The notes beneath the pieces were generated by a model. It searched no databases and was not told where the DNA came from. It worked only from the letters and a program-made list of their open reading frames with translations. The translations under genes were made by a program, and so were the position numbers. This document shows, piece after piece, positions 43,243 to 53,100 of a stretch of DNA of 64,000 bases (within the stretch, counting starts at the first letter, position 1; every line of letters begins with the position of its first letter). The DNA comes from UBA8337 sp937907245 (lineage in GTDB: Bacteria > Pseudomonadota > Alphaproteobacteria > RS24), in NCBI GenBank assembly GCA_965219485.1, contig OZ244774.1, positions 558,001 to 622,000 of the forward strand. The letters are read 5' to 3'.

Positions 43243-44588
43243 ACGGGAAGCGAAACAGTGGCTCGCAAGCCGCCCAAGGCGCTTTTCGACAGCACAATAT
43301 CACCGCCATGGCCGCGCGCCACGTCGCGCGCGATAGCCAAGCCCAAACCTGTGCCCCCCATTTGCGCATTGCGCGCATCATCGAGGCGGAAGAATGGGCG
43401 GAACACTTCCTCTAATTTATCTTCGGGGATGCCCGTGCCATTATCATCGACGGTGATATGCACCATTTTATGATTGCTATTCAGCTGTGCCGAAACATGC
43501 ACAAGGGCGGCATGATTGCAGGCATTATTGACCAAATTGGTGACACAGCGGCGCAAGGCATTTTGCTTCATCGCCACCTCCATCTCCAGCGTATCGGTGA
43601 GGCGCACTTGCACATCGGGCCAGCGGCGCTCCGCGTCATGGTGAATTTGCGTCATGAAAGGCGCAAGATTAGCCATCGACGCCCGCTCGCCCTGATAGCC
43701 GCGCGCAAACGCTAGATAGTCATCCAGCATATCTTCCATTTCAGAAATATCGGTGTTCAGTTCTTCAATCTCATTGCCTTGAGGCAGCATAGCCAATTGC
43801 AATTTCAGCCGCGTCAGCGGCGTGCGCAAATCATGGCTCACGCCGGCTAGCATAGTCGTGCGCTGCTCGATTTGGCGCTGAATGCGGTCACGCATTTCAA
43901 TGAAGCTAGCGGCGGCACTGCGCACCTCTGCGGCCCCAGCCGGGCGAAAGTTCGGCGTATCACGACCTTTCCCAAATTCCTGTGCGGCTTCGGCGAGGCG
44001 CTGAATGGGGCGAATTTGATTGCGTAAAAATACGCCCGAGACCACGAGCAAAATCACCGAGGTGCCAATCATCCAAATCATAAAAATATGCGAGTTGGTG
44101 GCGTAAACACGTTTTCGTTGCGCCAGCACGCGCATCACTTCGCCGGGCAGCAGAACGCGAATGTCCACGTAGTTTTCATAAGTCTCTGTGTCCACCCAAA
44201 ACGGTCGGCCGACTTGTTGGCTCAACTCGCGCGACAAAGACTGGTGCAGCAGGGCCACAATGGGCACTTCTTTGTCTTGGGGTAAAGACTCGCCAGGCAA
44301 AAAGGCGACGGACATGGCAAAAGCATCGCCGGCGAGCTGGCTTAATAATTCGCCATCTCCGCCCAGCTCTCGCATCCGCAAATCTGTCAGCATGGTGATA
44401 TCGGATACAACGGCGCGCGATAGGCGCTGTGTCACGGTAGACCAATGGCGCTCCATAAACACAAAAGCCACCACAATTTGGGTTACCACAACGGGCATCA
44501 CGATAATTAAAAGCGACCGCGGGAAAAGCCCGGTCGGCATATAGGTTTTTAAAAACGCACTAAGAGAAAAAGAGAATAAAAACCGCAT
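43239..44588 (-). CDS. Sensor histidine kinase (EnvZ-like)
   Basis: 449-residue inner-membrane kinase. First helix near 22-45, periplasmic segment to about 165, second helix IWMIGTSVILLVVSGVFL, HAMP linker IRPIQRLAEAAQEFGKGRDT, then the phosphoacceptor motif VSHDLRTPLTRLK (near 250), N box NLVNNACNHA, G1 DNGTGIPEDK and G2 GGTGLGLAIAR. Partner is the response regulator 4 bp upstream. The signal is unknown; by family context it monitors envelope or respiratory state. Confidence 0.93.
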   Translation of the reverse strand: MRFLFSFSLSAFLKTYMPTGLFPRSLLIIVMPVVVTQIVVAFVFMERHWSTVTQRLSRAVVSDITMLTDLRMRELGGDGELLSQLAGDAFAMSVAFLPGESLPQDKEVPIVALLHQSLSRELSQQVGRPFWVDTETYENYVDIRVLLPGEVMRVLAQRKRVYATNSHIFMIWMIGTSVILLVVSGVFLRNQIRPIQRLAEAAQEFGKGRDTPNFRPAGAAEVRSAAASFIEMRDRIQRQIEQRTTMLAGVSHDLRTPLTRLKLQLAMLPQGNEIEELNTDISEMEDMLDDYLAFARGYQGERASMANLAPFMTQIHHDAERRWPDVQVRLTDTLEMEVAMKQNALRRCVTNLVNNACNHAALVHVSAQLNSNHKMVHITVDDNGTGIPEDKLEEVFRPFFRLDDARNAQMGGTGLGLAIARDVARGHGGDIVLSKSALGGLRATVSLPV

Positions 44589-44592
44589 CCGC

Positions 44593-45291
44593 CTAATCCG
44601 TTCTCAAAACATAGCCAGAGCCACGAACGGTTTGCAGATATAGCGGGTCGCGGGGATCGGTTTCAATTTTTCGGCGCAAGCGGTTGATCTGCACATCAAT
44701 GGCGCGCTCGGAGATGTCTTCTCCATCGGCCAATTCAATGCGGGTTACAATGCTGCCGGGCGATTGGGTGAGGCAGCGCAAGACTTCTATTTCGCGGGTT
44801 GTTAGGGTAATTCGCGTGCCATCGCGGGTTAGCTCGCCGCGTTCATAGCGGAAAAGATACTCGCCAAAACGCACTTCTTCCGGCGGCGCGATGGTGTTTT
44901 CCTCGGCTCCGCTGCGGCGCAAAATATTCTGTACACGAAGCAAAAGTTCTTTCGGGTCAAAAGGTTTGGGCAAATAATCATCGGCGCCCGAGGTCAGCCC
45001 CTCGATGCGTTGTTCGGTTTCGGCCAAGGCGGTAAGCAGTAAAATCGGGATGGCGTTTTCGGCCTCGCGTAAAACCTTGGTGAACTCCAGTCCGGTAATG
45101 CCAGGCATCATGATGTCCAAAACCAACAGGTCATAGGTCAGCGCATCCATTTTGGTTTGCGCCTCTTTGGCATCGCTAGCGCTAGATGTGCGATAGCCGT
45201 TGTCTGCCAAATATTTCTGCAGCAATTCGCGGATTCGTGTGTCGTCATCGACGATGAGAATATGCGGTGTGGTTTCGTCCGGTTGGCTCAT
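44593..45291 (-). CDS. OmpR-family response regulator (PetR-like)
   Basis: 232-residue regulator with a receiver domain (DDD near 15-17, phospho-Asp59 in LLVLDIMMPG, conserved Lys in YLPKPFD near 110) and a C-terminal winged helix (LTTREIEVLRCLTQSPG and VDVQINRLRRKIE near 195). Phosphorylated by the neighbouring kinase. The MarR-RR-HK set resembles petP-petR of Rhodobacter, where PetR is essential and lies next to petABC; here petABC is 10 kb away. Confidence 0.92.
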   Translation of the reverse strand: MSQPDETTPHILIVDDDTRIRELLQKYLADNGYRTSSASDAKEAQTKMDALTYDLLVLDIMMPGITGLEFTKVLREAENAIPILLLTALAETEQRIEGLTSGADDYLPKPFDPKELLLRVQNILRRSGAEENTIAPPEEVRFGEYLFRYERGELTRDGTRITLTTREIEVLRCLTQSPGSIVTRIELADGEDISERAIDVQINRLRRKIETDPRDPLYLQTVRGSGYVLRTD

Positions 45292-45301
45292 GGGGGCTGG
45301 C

Positions 45302-45808
45302 TTACTCCTTATGGGTGTCGCGCGCGGCGCGTGAACTGGTAATCAGATTATCAACATTTTCGCGATCTTGGCGATTTATCATCAGCCGCATGGTTTTTTT
45401 CCATTGGGCAAAGGCGTCTGGGCCAATGCCCTCCAGCACGGCCTCAAAGCGGGCTTCTTGGGGCGCCAATAATTTCTCATGTAGGGCCGACCCTTTCGAC
45501 GTTAAAAATAACAACCGCTTGCGTCGGTCGTTGGTGCCAATGCGCTGCTCGATATAATTGGCATCGATAAGCTCGCGCAAAACCCGCGCTAAACTTTGTT
45601 TGGTCACGCGTAAAATCTCTAAAAGGTCAGCGATGGAAATGCCCGGGCTGCCCGCCACAAAGTGCAAGACACGGTGATGCGCGCGGCCAAAATCATGGGC
45701 TGCCAAAATTGCGTCCGGATCGGCGATGAAATCGCGATACGCGAAAAACATCAGCTCAATGGCATCCTTGAAATCATCGCTGGAGGCGTTTTTAGACTTC
45801 TTAGACAT
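45302..45808 (-). CDS. MarR-family regulator (PetP-like)
   Basis: 168-residue winged helix-turn-helix regulator. GRAHHRVLHFVAGSPGISIA then LLEILRVTKQSLARVLREL forms the HTH and NDRRKRLLFLTSKG the wing. First gene of the regulator operon, 10 bp before the response regulator gene. In Rhodobacter capsulatus petP holds the same place before petR. Divergent from ilvE with about 200 bp between. Confidence 0.9.
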   Translation of the reverse strand: MSKKSKNASSDDFKDAIELMFFAYRDFIADPDAILAAHDFGRAHHRVLHFVAGSPGISIADLLEILRVTKQSLARVLRELIDANYIEQRIGTNDRRKRLLFLTSKGSALHEKLLAPQEARFEAVLEGIGPDAFAQWKKTMRLMINRQDRENVDNLITSSRAARDTHKE

Positions 45809-45894
45809 GGTGTATATCTTTTATATCCATGGGTTTGTCAGCCACTCACATTTGGTTTCGGATTTGCCAGATAAAGACAAATGGGTCAGTCTTA

Positions 45895-45923
45895 TTGACA
45901 TAAAATTAGGGCGCTGTTAAGTC
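45895..45923 (+). promoter_or_regulatory. Possible ilvE promoter
   Basis: A perfect -35 TTGACA (45895-45900) with a poor -10 candidate TAAGTC (45918-45923) at 17 bp. It would give a leader of about 85 nt before ilvE that contains the 13-bp duplication at 45945-45970. Confidence 0.35.
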
Positions 45924-45944
45924 TATCATGGTTAGGTTTCTTTT

Positions 45945-45970
45945 CCTGCAAAATAAACCTGCAAAATAAA
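45945..45970. repeat. Perfect 13-bp tandem duplication before ilvE
   Basis: CCTGCAAAATAAA occurs twice back to back (45945-45957 and 45958-45970) in the 5' region of ilvE. It could be a recent slippage event or two binding sites. Confidence 0.75.
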
Positions 45971-46012
45971 ACAGCCTTAAGCGGGCGTATGAAAACCAAG
46001 AGGAAAACCAAG

Positions 46013-46882
46013 ATGAGTATCGCTTTTGATCAACGCGACGGGTTTATCTGGATGAACGGCGAGATGGTGCCTTGGGCGGATGCCAAAGTGCATGTACTGA
46101 CGCATGGCTTGCATTATGCCTCGAGTGTTTTTGAGGGCGAGCGCGCTTATGGCGGCGCTATTTTCAAATTACGCGAGCATACGGAACGTTTGTTTTATTC
46201 CGCCAAAGAGCTTGGTTTCACGCTTCCTTATTCGGTCGAAGAAATTGATGCGGCGTGCGAAGCGACGTTGAAGGCCAATAATTTAATCGATGGCTATCTG
46301 CGCCCTGTGGCGTGGCGTGGCAGCGAAATGATGGGCGTCTCGGCGCAGAAAAATAGCATTAATGTCGCCGTCGCCGCCTGGGAATGGCCGTCTTATTTCG
46401 ATCCTGAAGAACGCCTGAAGGGCATTCGGTTGGACATGGCGAAATATCGTCGCCCGTCCCCTGAAACCGCCCCGTGCCATGCCAAAGCGGCAGGTCTTTA
46501 CATGATTTGCACTTTGTCGAAACACGAAGCCGAGGGCAAAGGCTATGCCGACGCCATGATGCTTGATTATCGCGGGCAGGTAGCTGAAGCGACCGGCGCG
46601 AATATGTTCTTTGTTAAAGATGGCGTTATCCATACCCCAACGCCCGATTGTTTTCTCGACGGCATTACCCGCCGCACAGTGATGGATTTGGCGCGCCAGC
46701 GCGGCATTGAAATTATCGAACGCGCCATTATGCCAGATGAGCTGGAAGGCTTTAGCGAGTGCTTTATCACGGGCACGGCAGCGGAAGTAACGCCGGTCTC
46801 CGAAATTGGCCCCTATCGATTTGCGCCAAGCGACATCTCGAAAAACCTAATGTCTGATTACGCCAAACTGGTTGGCGCTTAA
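46013..46882 (+). CDS. ilvE: Branched-chain amino acid aminotransferase
   Basis: 289-residue fold-type IV PLP transaminase making Leu, Ile and Val from their keto acids. HVLTHGLHYASSVFEGERAY near 28-47, the PLP lysine in PCHAKAAGLYM near 155, and the EATGANMFFVKDG signature near 190 are intact; GITRRTVMDLARQRGIEI follows. Start ATG 46013 with AGAGG about nine bases upstream; a further in-frame ATG at 45989 is less likely. Standing beside the MarR-RR-HK cassette is a common alphaproteobacterial arrangement. Confidence 0.94.
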   Translation: MSIAFDQRDGFIWMNGEMVPWADAKVHVLTHGLHYASSVFEGERAYGGAIFKLREHTERLFYSAKELGFTLPYSVEEIDAACEATLKANNLIDGYLRPVAWRGSEMMGVSAQKNSINVAVAAWEWPSYFDPEERLKGIRLDMAKYRRPSPETAPCHAKAAGLYMICTLSKHEAEGKGYADAMMLDYRGQVAEATGANMFFVKDGVIHTPTPDCFLDGITRRTVMDLARQRGIEIIERAIMPDELEGFSECFITGTAAEVTPVSEIGPYRFAPSDISKNLMSDYAKLVGA

Positions 46883-46953
46883 AACGCAAATCTAGCTTTG
46901 ATTTTTGTCGAAAGCAGTGCCAAGCTCTGTCTAGATATTTGAGGAGAGAGAGC

Positions 46954-47574
46954 ATGGGTTTTTACGATAAATTTATTCTGCCGCGTTTTATAGGCACCGC
47001 CTGTGGCACCAAGCCAGTTATGCAACAACGCCAGAAAGTCGTGCCGCATTGCGAAGGCCGTGTGCTGGAAATTGGCATGGGCACGGGACATAATCTCGAG
47101 TTTTACGATCCGAAAAAAGTCGACATGGTATTTGGTCTAGAGCCTGCCCCCGACATGGTGAAGCGCGCCAAACCTTTGGCTGAGAAAGTCGATTTTCCAG
47201 TCGAGTTTATCGACTTGCCCGGAGAAGAAATTCCGCTCGATGACAATAGCGTTGATACGGTTTTGCTGACCTATACGCTTTGCACCATTCCAGACACTCT
47301 AAAGGCGATGGAAAATATGCGTCGCGTGCTGAAGCCAGGCGGCAAGCTTTTATTCTCCGAACATGGTCGCGCGCCCGATGCGGCGGTGGAGAAATGGCAA
47401 AACCGCCTGAACGGTGTTTGGGGTAAAATTGCCGGTGGGTGCCATATCAATCGCGATATCCCGACGCTGATAGAGGCGGGCGGATTTAAAATTACCAACA
47501 TGGATCAAATGTATGTGCCGTCGACGCCGCGCGTGGTCGGCTATACCTATTGGGGTTCGGCGGAAATTAAATAG
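46954..47574 (+). CDS. Class I SAM-dependent methyltransferase
   Basis: 206-residue methyltransferase. SAM motif I VLEIGMGTGHNLEFYDP near 38, motif II DLPGEEIPLDDNSVDTVLLTYTLC near 85-108, and a VLKPGGKLLFSEHGRAP segment. The C-terminal QNRLNGVWGKIAGGCHINRDIP resembles METTL7/phospholipid-type enzymes, so a small-molecule or lipid substrate is likely. Strong GAGGAG Shine-Dalgarno. Follows ilvE by 71 bp. Confidence 0.85.
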   Translation: MGFYDKFILPRFIGTACGTKPVMQQRQKVVPHCEGRVLEIGMGTGHNLEFYDPKKVDMVFGLEPAPDMVKRAKPLAEKVDFPVEFIDLPGEEIPLDDNSVDTVLLTYTLCTIPDTLKAMENMRRVLKPGGKLLFSEHGRAPDAAVEKWQNRLNGVWGKIAGGCHINRDIPTLIEAGGFKITNMDQMYVPSTPRVVGYTYWGSAEIK

Positions 47575-47612
47575 AGTTTCAAAACGTAAAGCGGCTTTTT
47601 CTGTGGTTCGGC

Positions 47613-47652
47613 TTGACTCTTATTTGTTCTCATTTTAGAACAAAAAGAGAAC
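47613..47652 (+). promoter_or_regulatory. imuA promoter with LexA (SOS) box
   Basis: -35 TTGACT (47613-47618), 17-bp spacer, -10 TAGAAC (47636-47641). The alphaproteobacterial SOS operator GAAC-N7-GAAC lies at 47638-47652, overlapping the -10; a GTTC (47626-47629) adds a nearby half-site. LexA binding there would block the mutasome until RecA is activated. Confidence 0.85.
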
Positions 47653-47680
47653 AAATAAACCGTCCAACAGAAGAAAAAAT

Positions 47681-48466
47681 ATGGAAATCAAGCCGGCCGC
47701 GCATATAAAAGCCACAACAAAAAGCCAGAAACTGGCCGGATTACGCCGTTTGGTCGCGCGTTTTGAGCCCGTGGTTGCGCAAGGCCCGCACATTCAAACG
47801 GGCTTTGCCGACATTGATGCCTATCTCGCAGATGAGGTCGCCAATGCGGGGTTAGCCTGTGGCGGATTGCATGAAGTGGTAGCCGCGCGCACGGGCGATA
47901 TGGCTGCCGCGCTTGGCTTTGCGCATCGTTTGGCCGCCCGGTTTTTAGATCGCCCGCACACCCAAGATATGTTGCTCTATGGCCAAACCCATATGGCATG
48001 TCGTGAGGCGGGTCAGCCCTATGGCCCGGCTTTGGCGGCGCATGGTTTATCGGCCGATCGCTTGGTCTATATCGATGGCGCCCGCTTGCCCGATTTATTA
48101 TGGGCGGGCGAGGAGGCACTACTTTGCTCGGCCATCGGCTGCATTGTTTTATCTAGCTGGGACGAGGCGCCTAGCTTCACGGCCAGCCGTCGGTTGAGCT
48201 TGGCCGCGCGCGCTGCCGAGCGACCTTTGGTAATGGCCTTGGGCGCACAAGCGGGAACCAGCGCCTCGGCGGCCACCACACGCTGGCAAGTCGAGGCCTT
48301 GCCGAAACAAGGCTGGCAAGTGCGCCTTACCAAATTGCGCATGAGCTATAACACCATGCCCCCGACGGAGGGCTGGACGCTTTACCCGAAAACCATGTCG
48401 CAACATTTGCCGCTTATGGATAGCGCTGCTGAGGTATCTGGCGTGGCGCAAGTTCGTTCGGGGTAG
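47681..48466 (+). CDS. imuA: ImuA, RecA/SulA-like mutasome protein
   Basis: 261-residue RecA-core-like protein of alphaproteobacterial SOS mutagenesis: FADIDAYLADEVANAGLACG then GGLHEVVAARTGDMAAALGFAHRLAARF, with a YIDGARLPDLLWAGEEALLCSAIGCIVL motif; the P-loop is degenerate as usual in ImuA. It contacts RecA and ImuB. First in the imuA-imuB-dnaE2 operon, whose SOS box stands just upstream; 7 bp before imuB. Confidence 0.88.
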   Translation: MEIKPAAHIKATTKSQKLAGLRRLVARFEPVVAQGPHIQTGFADIDAYLADEVANAGLACGGLHEVVAARTGDMAAALGFAHRLAARFLDRPHTQDMLLYGQTHMACREAGQPYGPALAAHGLSADRLVYIDGARLPDLLWAGEEALLCSAIGCIVLSSWDEAPSFTASRRLSLAARAAERPLVMALGAQAGTSASAATTRWQVEALPKQGWQVRLTKLRMSYNTMPPTEGWTLYPKTMSQHLPLMDSAAEVSGVAQVRSG

Positions 48467-48473
48467 GGCGCTT

Positions 48474-50189
48474 ATGTCGAATATGCCGAATATGTCTGGT
48501 GTCAGCTATACAGCGCCTCTCGCGACGGGTCGGCGCATTGTCGCTTTGTGGTTTCCTTATTGGGCGGGGGAAACGACACAAATTGCATATGATAAAACGA
48601 AAAGTTTTGCGCTCATCGAGCGCTCTAAAAACGCACAACGTTTGGTGGGGCTAACGCCGTTAGCGGCGCAGCAAGGCTTGAGTTTGGGGTTATCTTTGGC
48701 CGATGCGCGCGCGCTTTTGCCCGATTTGCAAACGGCCATGGCCGAGCCGATGGAAGCCGCCGCACGATTGCAAAAATGCGCCTATTGGCTGCAACGCTAT
48801 ACGCCATGGGTGGGCCACGACCCGCCCAATGAGAGCCCCCATGCTGAGAATACCGACTATGGGCTTTTGTTAGACGTCAGCGGATGCGCGCATTTATTTG
48901 GTGGCGAGCGGGCGCTTTTGGCCGATATGCAAGCGCGATTTTTAAACCGCGGCATCACCGCTCATGCCGCCATGGCGGGCACGGTGGGGGCGGCTTGGGG
49001 GTTGGTGCGCTTTGGGTCAACAGCGAAAACCACCCCGCAAGCAAGGCGTCAAATAATTGTGCCAGAGGGCCACGAAGCCGAAGCGGTCTTGCCTTTGCCA
49101 CCAGCGGCCTTGCGCTTATCTGGTGTGCATATTGATTTGTGCCAGCGCTTGGGGCTGGCCACGGTTGGTGATTTGGCAGGCTTTGCGCGGCGCGAGTTAA
49201 CCCGTCGCTTTGGCCCGTCGCCCGTATTGCGCCTAGAGCAAGCCTTGGGGCAGGCGGGCGAAAGCCTTAATCCGTGCTTGCCCCCTCCGCGATTTTTAGT
49301 GCGCCATAATTTGGCGCATGGGGTAACGCAAATGGAAGCCTTGGCGCAGCTCATCGGTGATTTATGCACACGACTGGTGGCGCAATTAGACCGGGCGAGC
49401 CAGGGCGCGCAGCGATTGGATTTGGCGCTGACGCGATCGGACAATGCGGTTTTGGCTTTATCTTTGCCCTTGGCGCACCCTTGTGCCGATGGCGGGCATA
49501 TGACGCGGCTTTTCGAGGAACGCTTGTCACGTCTCTCGCGCGGTGTCCATGCGGGCTATGGCATTGAGCAACTCACGCTGGCAGCCAGTCGTACGGCGCC
49601 GATATCGCAGCCGCAAGAAACCATGAGCGCGTTTGGGGGTGGCCAGACACGCGATAAACGACGCGCTGCGCCGATTGCAGCTTTGGGCAGTCTTTACGAT
49701 AGGCTGGTGTCGCGGCTGGGGGCGCAAGTGGTGGTGCGCCCCGTGCCGCATGCCTCATATATTCCCGAGCGGGCGGTAAGGCTCGTGCCTGTTTTAACGC
49801 CCGATAAACAAGCCCCCAATAAACAGGCCCCCAATAAGCCAGAGGAAAGCCCATATGGTGGCCTGCCAGACCCCGCCACTCGCCCTTTGTTTATGCTATG
49901 CGCGCCTGAGCCGATTGAGGTGATTGCCGAAATTCCCGAAGGCGCGCCGTATCGCTTTCGGTGGCGGCGTGTGCTGCACGAGATTACCGCCGCCTATGGG
50001 CCTGAGCGCATTAGCCCCGAATGGTGGGCGGGGCTGACGGGAGAAACGCCGGCCCATCACAATCGGCAAACGCGCGATTATTACCGCCTAGAAGACACAC
50101 AAGGGCATCGGTTCTGGGTCTATCGCGATGGCTTATATGACCGCGAAACCACGCAGCCGCGTTGGTTTATGCACGGCGTATTTCCATGA
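48474..50189 (+). CDS. imuB: ImuB, Y-family polymerase-like mutasome hub
   Basis: 571-residue protein with the Y-polymerase fold but without its catalytic acids: where active enzymes have DxD it reads ALWFPYW (24-30), and the SxDE motif is replaced by DYGLLLDVSG (128-137). It therefore serves as an adaptor between ImuA, DnaE2 and the sliding clamp; QLTLA near 365 is a candidate clamp motif. The region near 445-455 shows a short repeat (APNKQAPNKP, DNA CCCAATAAAC twice). Its stop overlaps the dnaE2 ATG by 4 nt. Confidence 0.92.
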   Translation: MSNMPNMSGVSYTAPLATGRRIVALWFPYWAGETTQIAYDKTKSFALIERSKNAQRLVGLTPLAAQQGLSLGLSLADARALLPDLQTAMAEPMEAAARLQKCAYWLQRYTPWVGHDPPNESPHAENTDYGLLLDVSGCAHLFGGERALLADMQARFLNRGITAHAAMAGTVGAAWGLVRFGSTAKTTPQARRQIIVPEGHEAEAVLPLPPAALRLSGVHIDLCQRLGLATVGDLAGFARRELTRRFGPSPVLRLEQALGQAGESLNPCLPPPRFLVRHNLAHGVTQMEALAQLIGDLCTRLVAQLDRASQGAQRLDLALTRSDNAVLALSLPLAHPCADGGHMTRLFEERLSRLSRGVHAGYGIEQLTLAASRTAPISQPQETMSAFGGGQTRDKRRAAPIAALGSLYDRLVSRLGAQVVVRPVPHASYIPERAVRLVPVLTPDKQAPNKQAPNKPEESPYGGLPDPATRPLFMLCAPEPIEVIAEIPEGAPYRFRWRRVLHEITAAYGPERISPEWWAGLTGETPAHHNRQTRDYYRLEDTQGHRFWVYRDGLYDRETTQPRWFMHGVFP

Positions 50190-53100
50190 GGAGCAGCCAA
50201 AAAGAAGTGCCCTTCGCCGAGCTGGCAGCGATATCTAATTTCAGTTTTCTCCGTGGCGCCGCGCATCCCCAAGAGATGGTCGAGACGGCTGCGGCTTTGG
50301 GGTATCGCGCCATTGGTCTGGCGGATAGGAATACGCTGGCCGGCATTGTGCGCGGTCATGTGGCAGCGCGCGATGCGGGCCTGCGTTATTTGCCCGGCGC
50401 ACGGCTGGTCACCCAATGCGGTTTTGAGGTAGTGGCCTATCCGTGCCATCAGGCAGCCTATGCGGCCTTGTCGCAATGTCTTACGCGGGGCAATCGGCGG
50501 GGGGGCAAAGGGCAATGTGTTTTGCATTTAGACGATGTGCTGGCCCTAGCCCAAACCGCAAGCCTATGCTGGCTGGCGGTGCCGCCTGTAGAAAAAGAGA
50601 CGGGCGATTTTGGCAACAACCTGAGCGCTTTAGCAGCTGTGAGCCAAAATGTTTATGCCTTGCTTGTGCCGCTATATGGGGCGGATGAGGCGGCGCGGTT
50701 TCGCAAAATTGCCGCCATGGCAAGCTGGGCCAAAGCTAAATTATTGGCCAGTTTTGACCCGCTCTACCACGTGGCCGAACGGCGCCCCGTGCAAGACGTG
50801 GTGGCTTGTATTCGCCAACATGTCAGCCTGCCCGAGGCAGGGTATCGGTTGAACGTCAACGCAGAGCGCCATTTAAAATCTACCCACGAAGCCACCCGCT
50901 TGTTTGCCGAGTGGCCTGAGGCGCTAGATAATATTACCGCCGTGTTAGAGGCCTGCACGTTTTCGCTCGACCAGCTTTCTTATCAATATCCAGAAGATGT
51001 TTTCGACACAAACCGAAGCCCGCAAGAGCTGCTGGCCAAACTGGCTTGGGACGGCGCGGCGGCGCGCTACCCCAAAGGCATACCGAAGAAAATCAGCAAG
51101 CTGCTTATCCATGAGCTGCGGCTTATCGAGGGCTTGGACTATGCGCCGTATTTTTTAACCGTGCATGATTTGGTGCGTTTTGCGCGCTCGAAAAGAATCC
51201 TTTGCCAAGGGCGTGGCAGTGCGGCCAATTCGGCGGTCTGTTATTACATCGGCATCACGGCGGTCGACCCCAGCCAATTAGATTTATTGTTCGAACGCTT
51301 TTTATCGCCAGAGCGTAATGAGCCGCCCGACATTGATATTGATTTCGAGCATGAGCGGCGCGAAGAGGTCATTCAATATATCTATCAAAAATATGGCCGC
51401 GAGCGCGCCAGTATCGCCGCCACCGTCATCACGTATCGAGCCCGTTCGGCGGTGCGCGAAGTAGCCAAAGTCATGGGGCTTTCGGGCGATGTGGCGAGCG
51501 CGCTTTTGGCGCTAAATTGGGGTGGGGGGGCACGGCCACCACCGCGCGAGCATATTCTTGAAGCGGGCCTAGACCCTGACGCGCCAGGAATTGCGGCGAC
51601 GCTGGCTTTGGCAGGCCAAATCATCGGGTTTCCACGGCATTTATCGCAGCATGTAGGCGGCTTCGTTATCACCCAAGATAGGCTGGATAAGCTGGTTCCC
51701 ATTGGCAATGCAGCGATGGCTGAGCGTACTTTTATCGAATGGGACAAAGATGATTTGGATGCTTTGGGTCTGTTGAAAATTGATGTTCTGGCGCTGGGTA
51801 TGTTGAGTGCCATCCGGCGTAGTTTTGATTTAATTGCGGCACATCACGGGCAAGCCTATGAGCTGGCCGATGTGCCGACCGAAGATAGCTGTGTTTATGA
51901 CATGCTGTGCCGCGCCGAATCCGTAGGGGTGTTTCAGGTAGAGAGCCGCGCCCAGATGAATATGTTGCCGCGCTTAAAGCCGCGCGATTTTTACGACCTT
52001 GTGGTGCAAGTGGCGATTGTTCGGCCCGGCCCGATTCAAGGCGATATGGTGCATCCTTATTTACGCCGGAGAAATGGCGAAGAGGTGGTCGAGTTTCCCT
52101 CACAAGAGCTGGAGGATGTGTTGGGAAAAACCCTCGGCGTGCCCTTGTTTCAAGAGCAAGCCATGCGCATCGCCGTGGTGGCGGCAGGCTTTACGCCCAG
52201 CGAAGCCGACCGTTTGCGCCGCGCCATGGCAACCTTTCGTAAAAGCGGCGTGATTCACGAATTTGGCGTGCGGTTGATGGATGGCATGGAGGCGCGCGGC
52301 TATGAACGCGCTTTTGCCGAGCGCTGCTTTAAGCAGATTGAAGGCTTTGGCGAGTATGGTTTCCCCGAAAGCCATGCCGCCAGTTTTGCTTTACTGGTCT
52401 ATGTGTCGGCTTGGTTGAAACATCATTACCCAGCCGCGTTTTGTGCCGCCCTTTTGAACAGCCAGCCGATGGGCTTTTATGCGCCTGCGCAATTGGTAAC
52501 GGAAGCCCAACGCCAAGGGGTAAGCGTTTTGCCCGTTTGCCTCAATGCCTCGGATGAAGAAGCAGATTTGGAACCCCAAGATGGCGAGATGGCTTTGCGT
52601 TTGGGTTTCAACCAAATTATGGGTCTGCTGCAAGCCGATGCCGAGGCGCTTGTGGCCGCGCGCGCCTTGGGCGGGGATTTTGATAGTGTGGCGGATTGCG
52701 CGGCGCGTACGGGCATTGGTGTGTCGACGTTAGAACGCTTGGCGCGGGCCGATGCCTTTGCCGCTCTGGGGTTGAGCCGGCGCCAAGCCTTATGGGCCGT
52801 GCGTGCCTTGGCCCCCGAAAGCAAAGCCCCTGCCTTGCCGTTGTTTGAAAACCAGACAGGCGATGCGCAGGCACTACGCGAGGGCGTGAGCGAAGAAGAA
52901 CGCGGCGCCGTTTTGCCAGCCTTGGCACCAGGCATGGAAGTGTTGGAAGATTATGCCAGCTTGCGCCTATCGCTAAAAAAACATCCGTTGGCTTTCTTGC
53001 GGGCGCAGCTAACCAAAGCGCATGTGCAGCCGCTATCGTTTTTGCAAAGCGCGCCTTCGGGGCGGCGCGTATCGGTGGCGGGTCTGGTGATTTGCCGCCA

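Noticed and set aside
49798..49845. Short repeats in imuB as a possible mobile or CRISPR-like element
   Set aside because: Only two copies of a ~15-nt in-frame unit encoding APNKQ; explained by local slippage in a linker.
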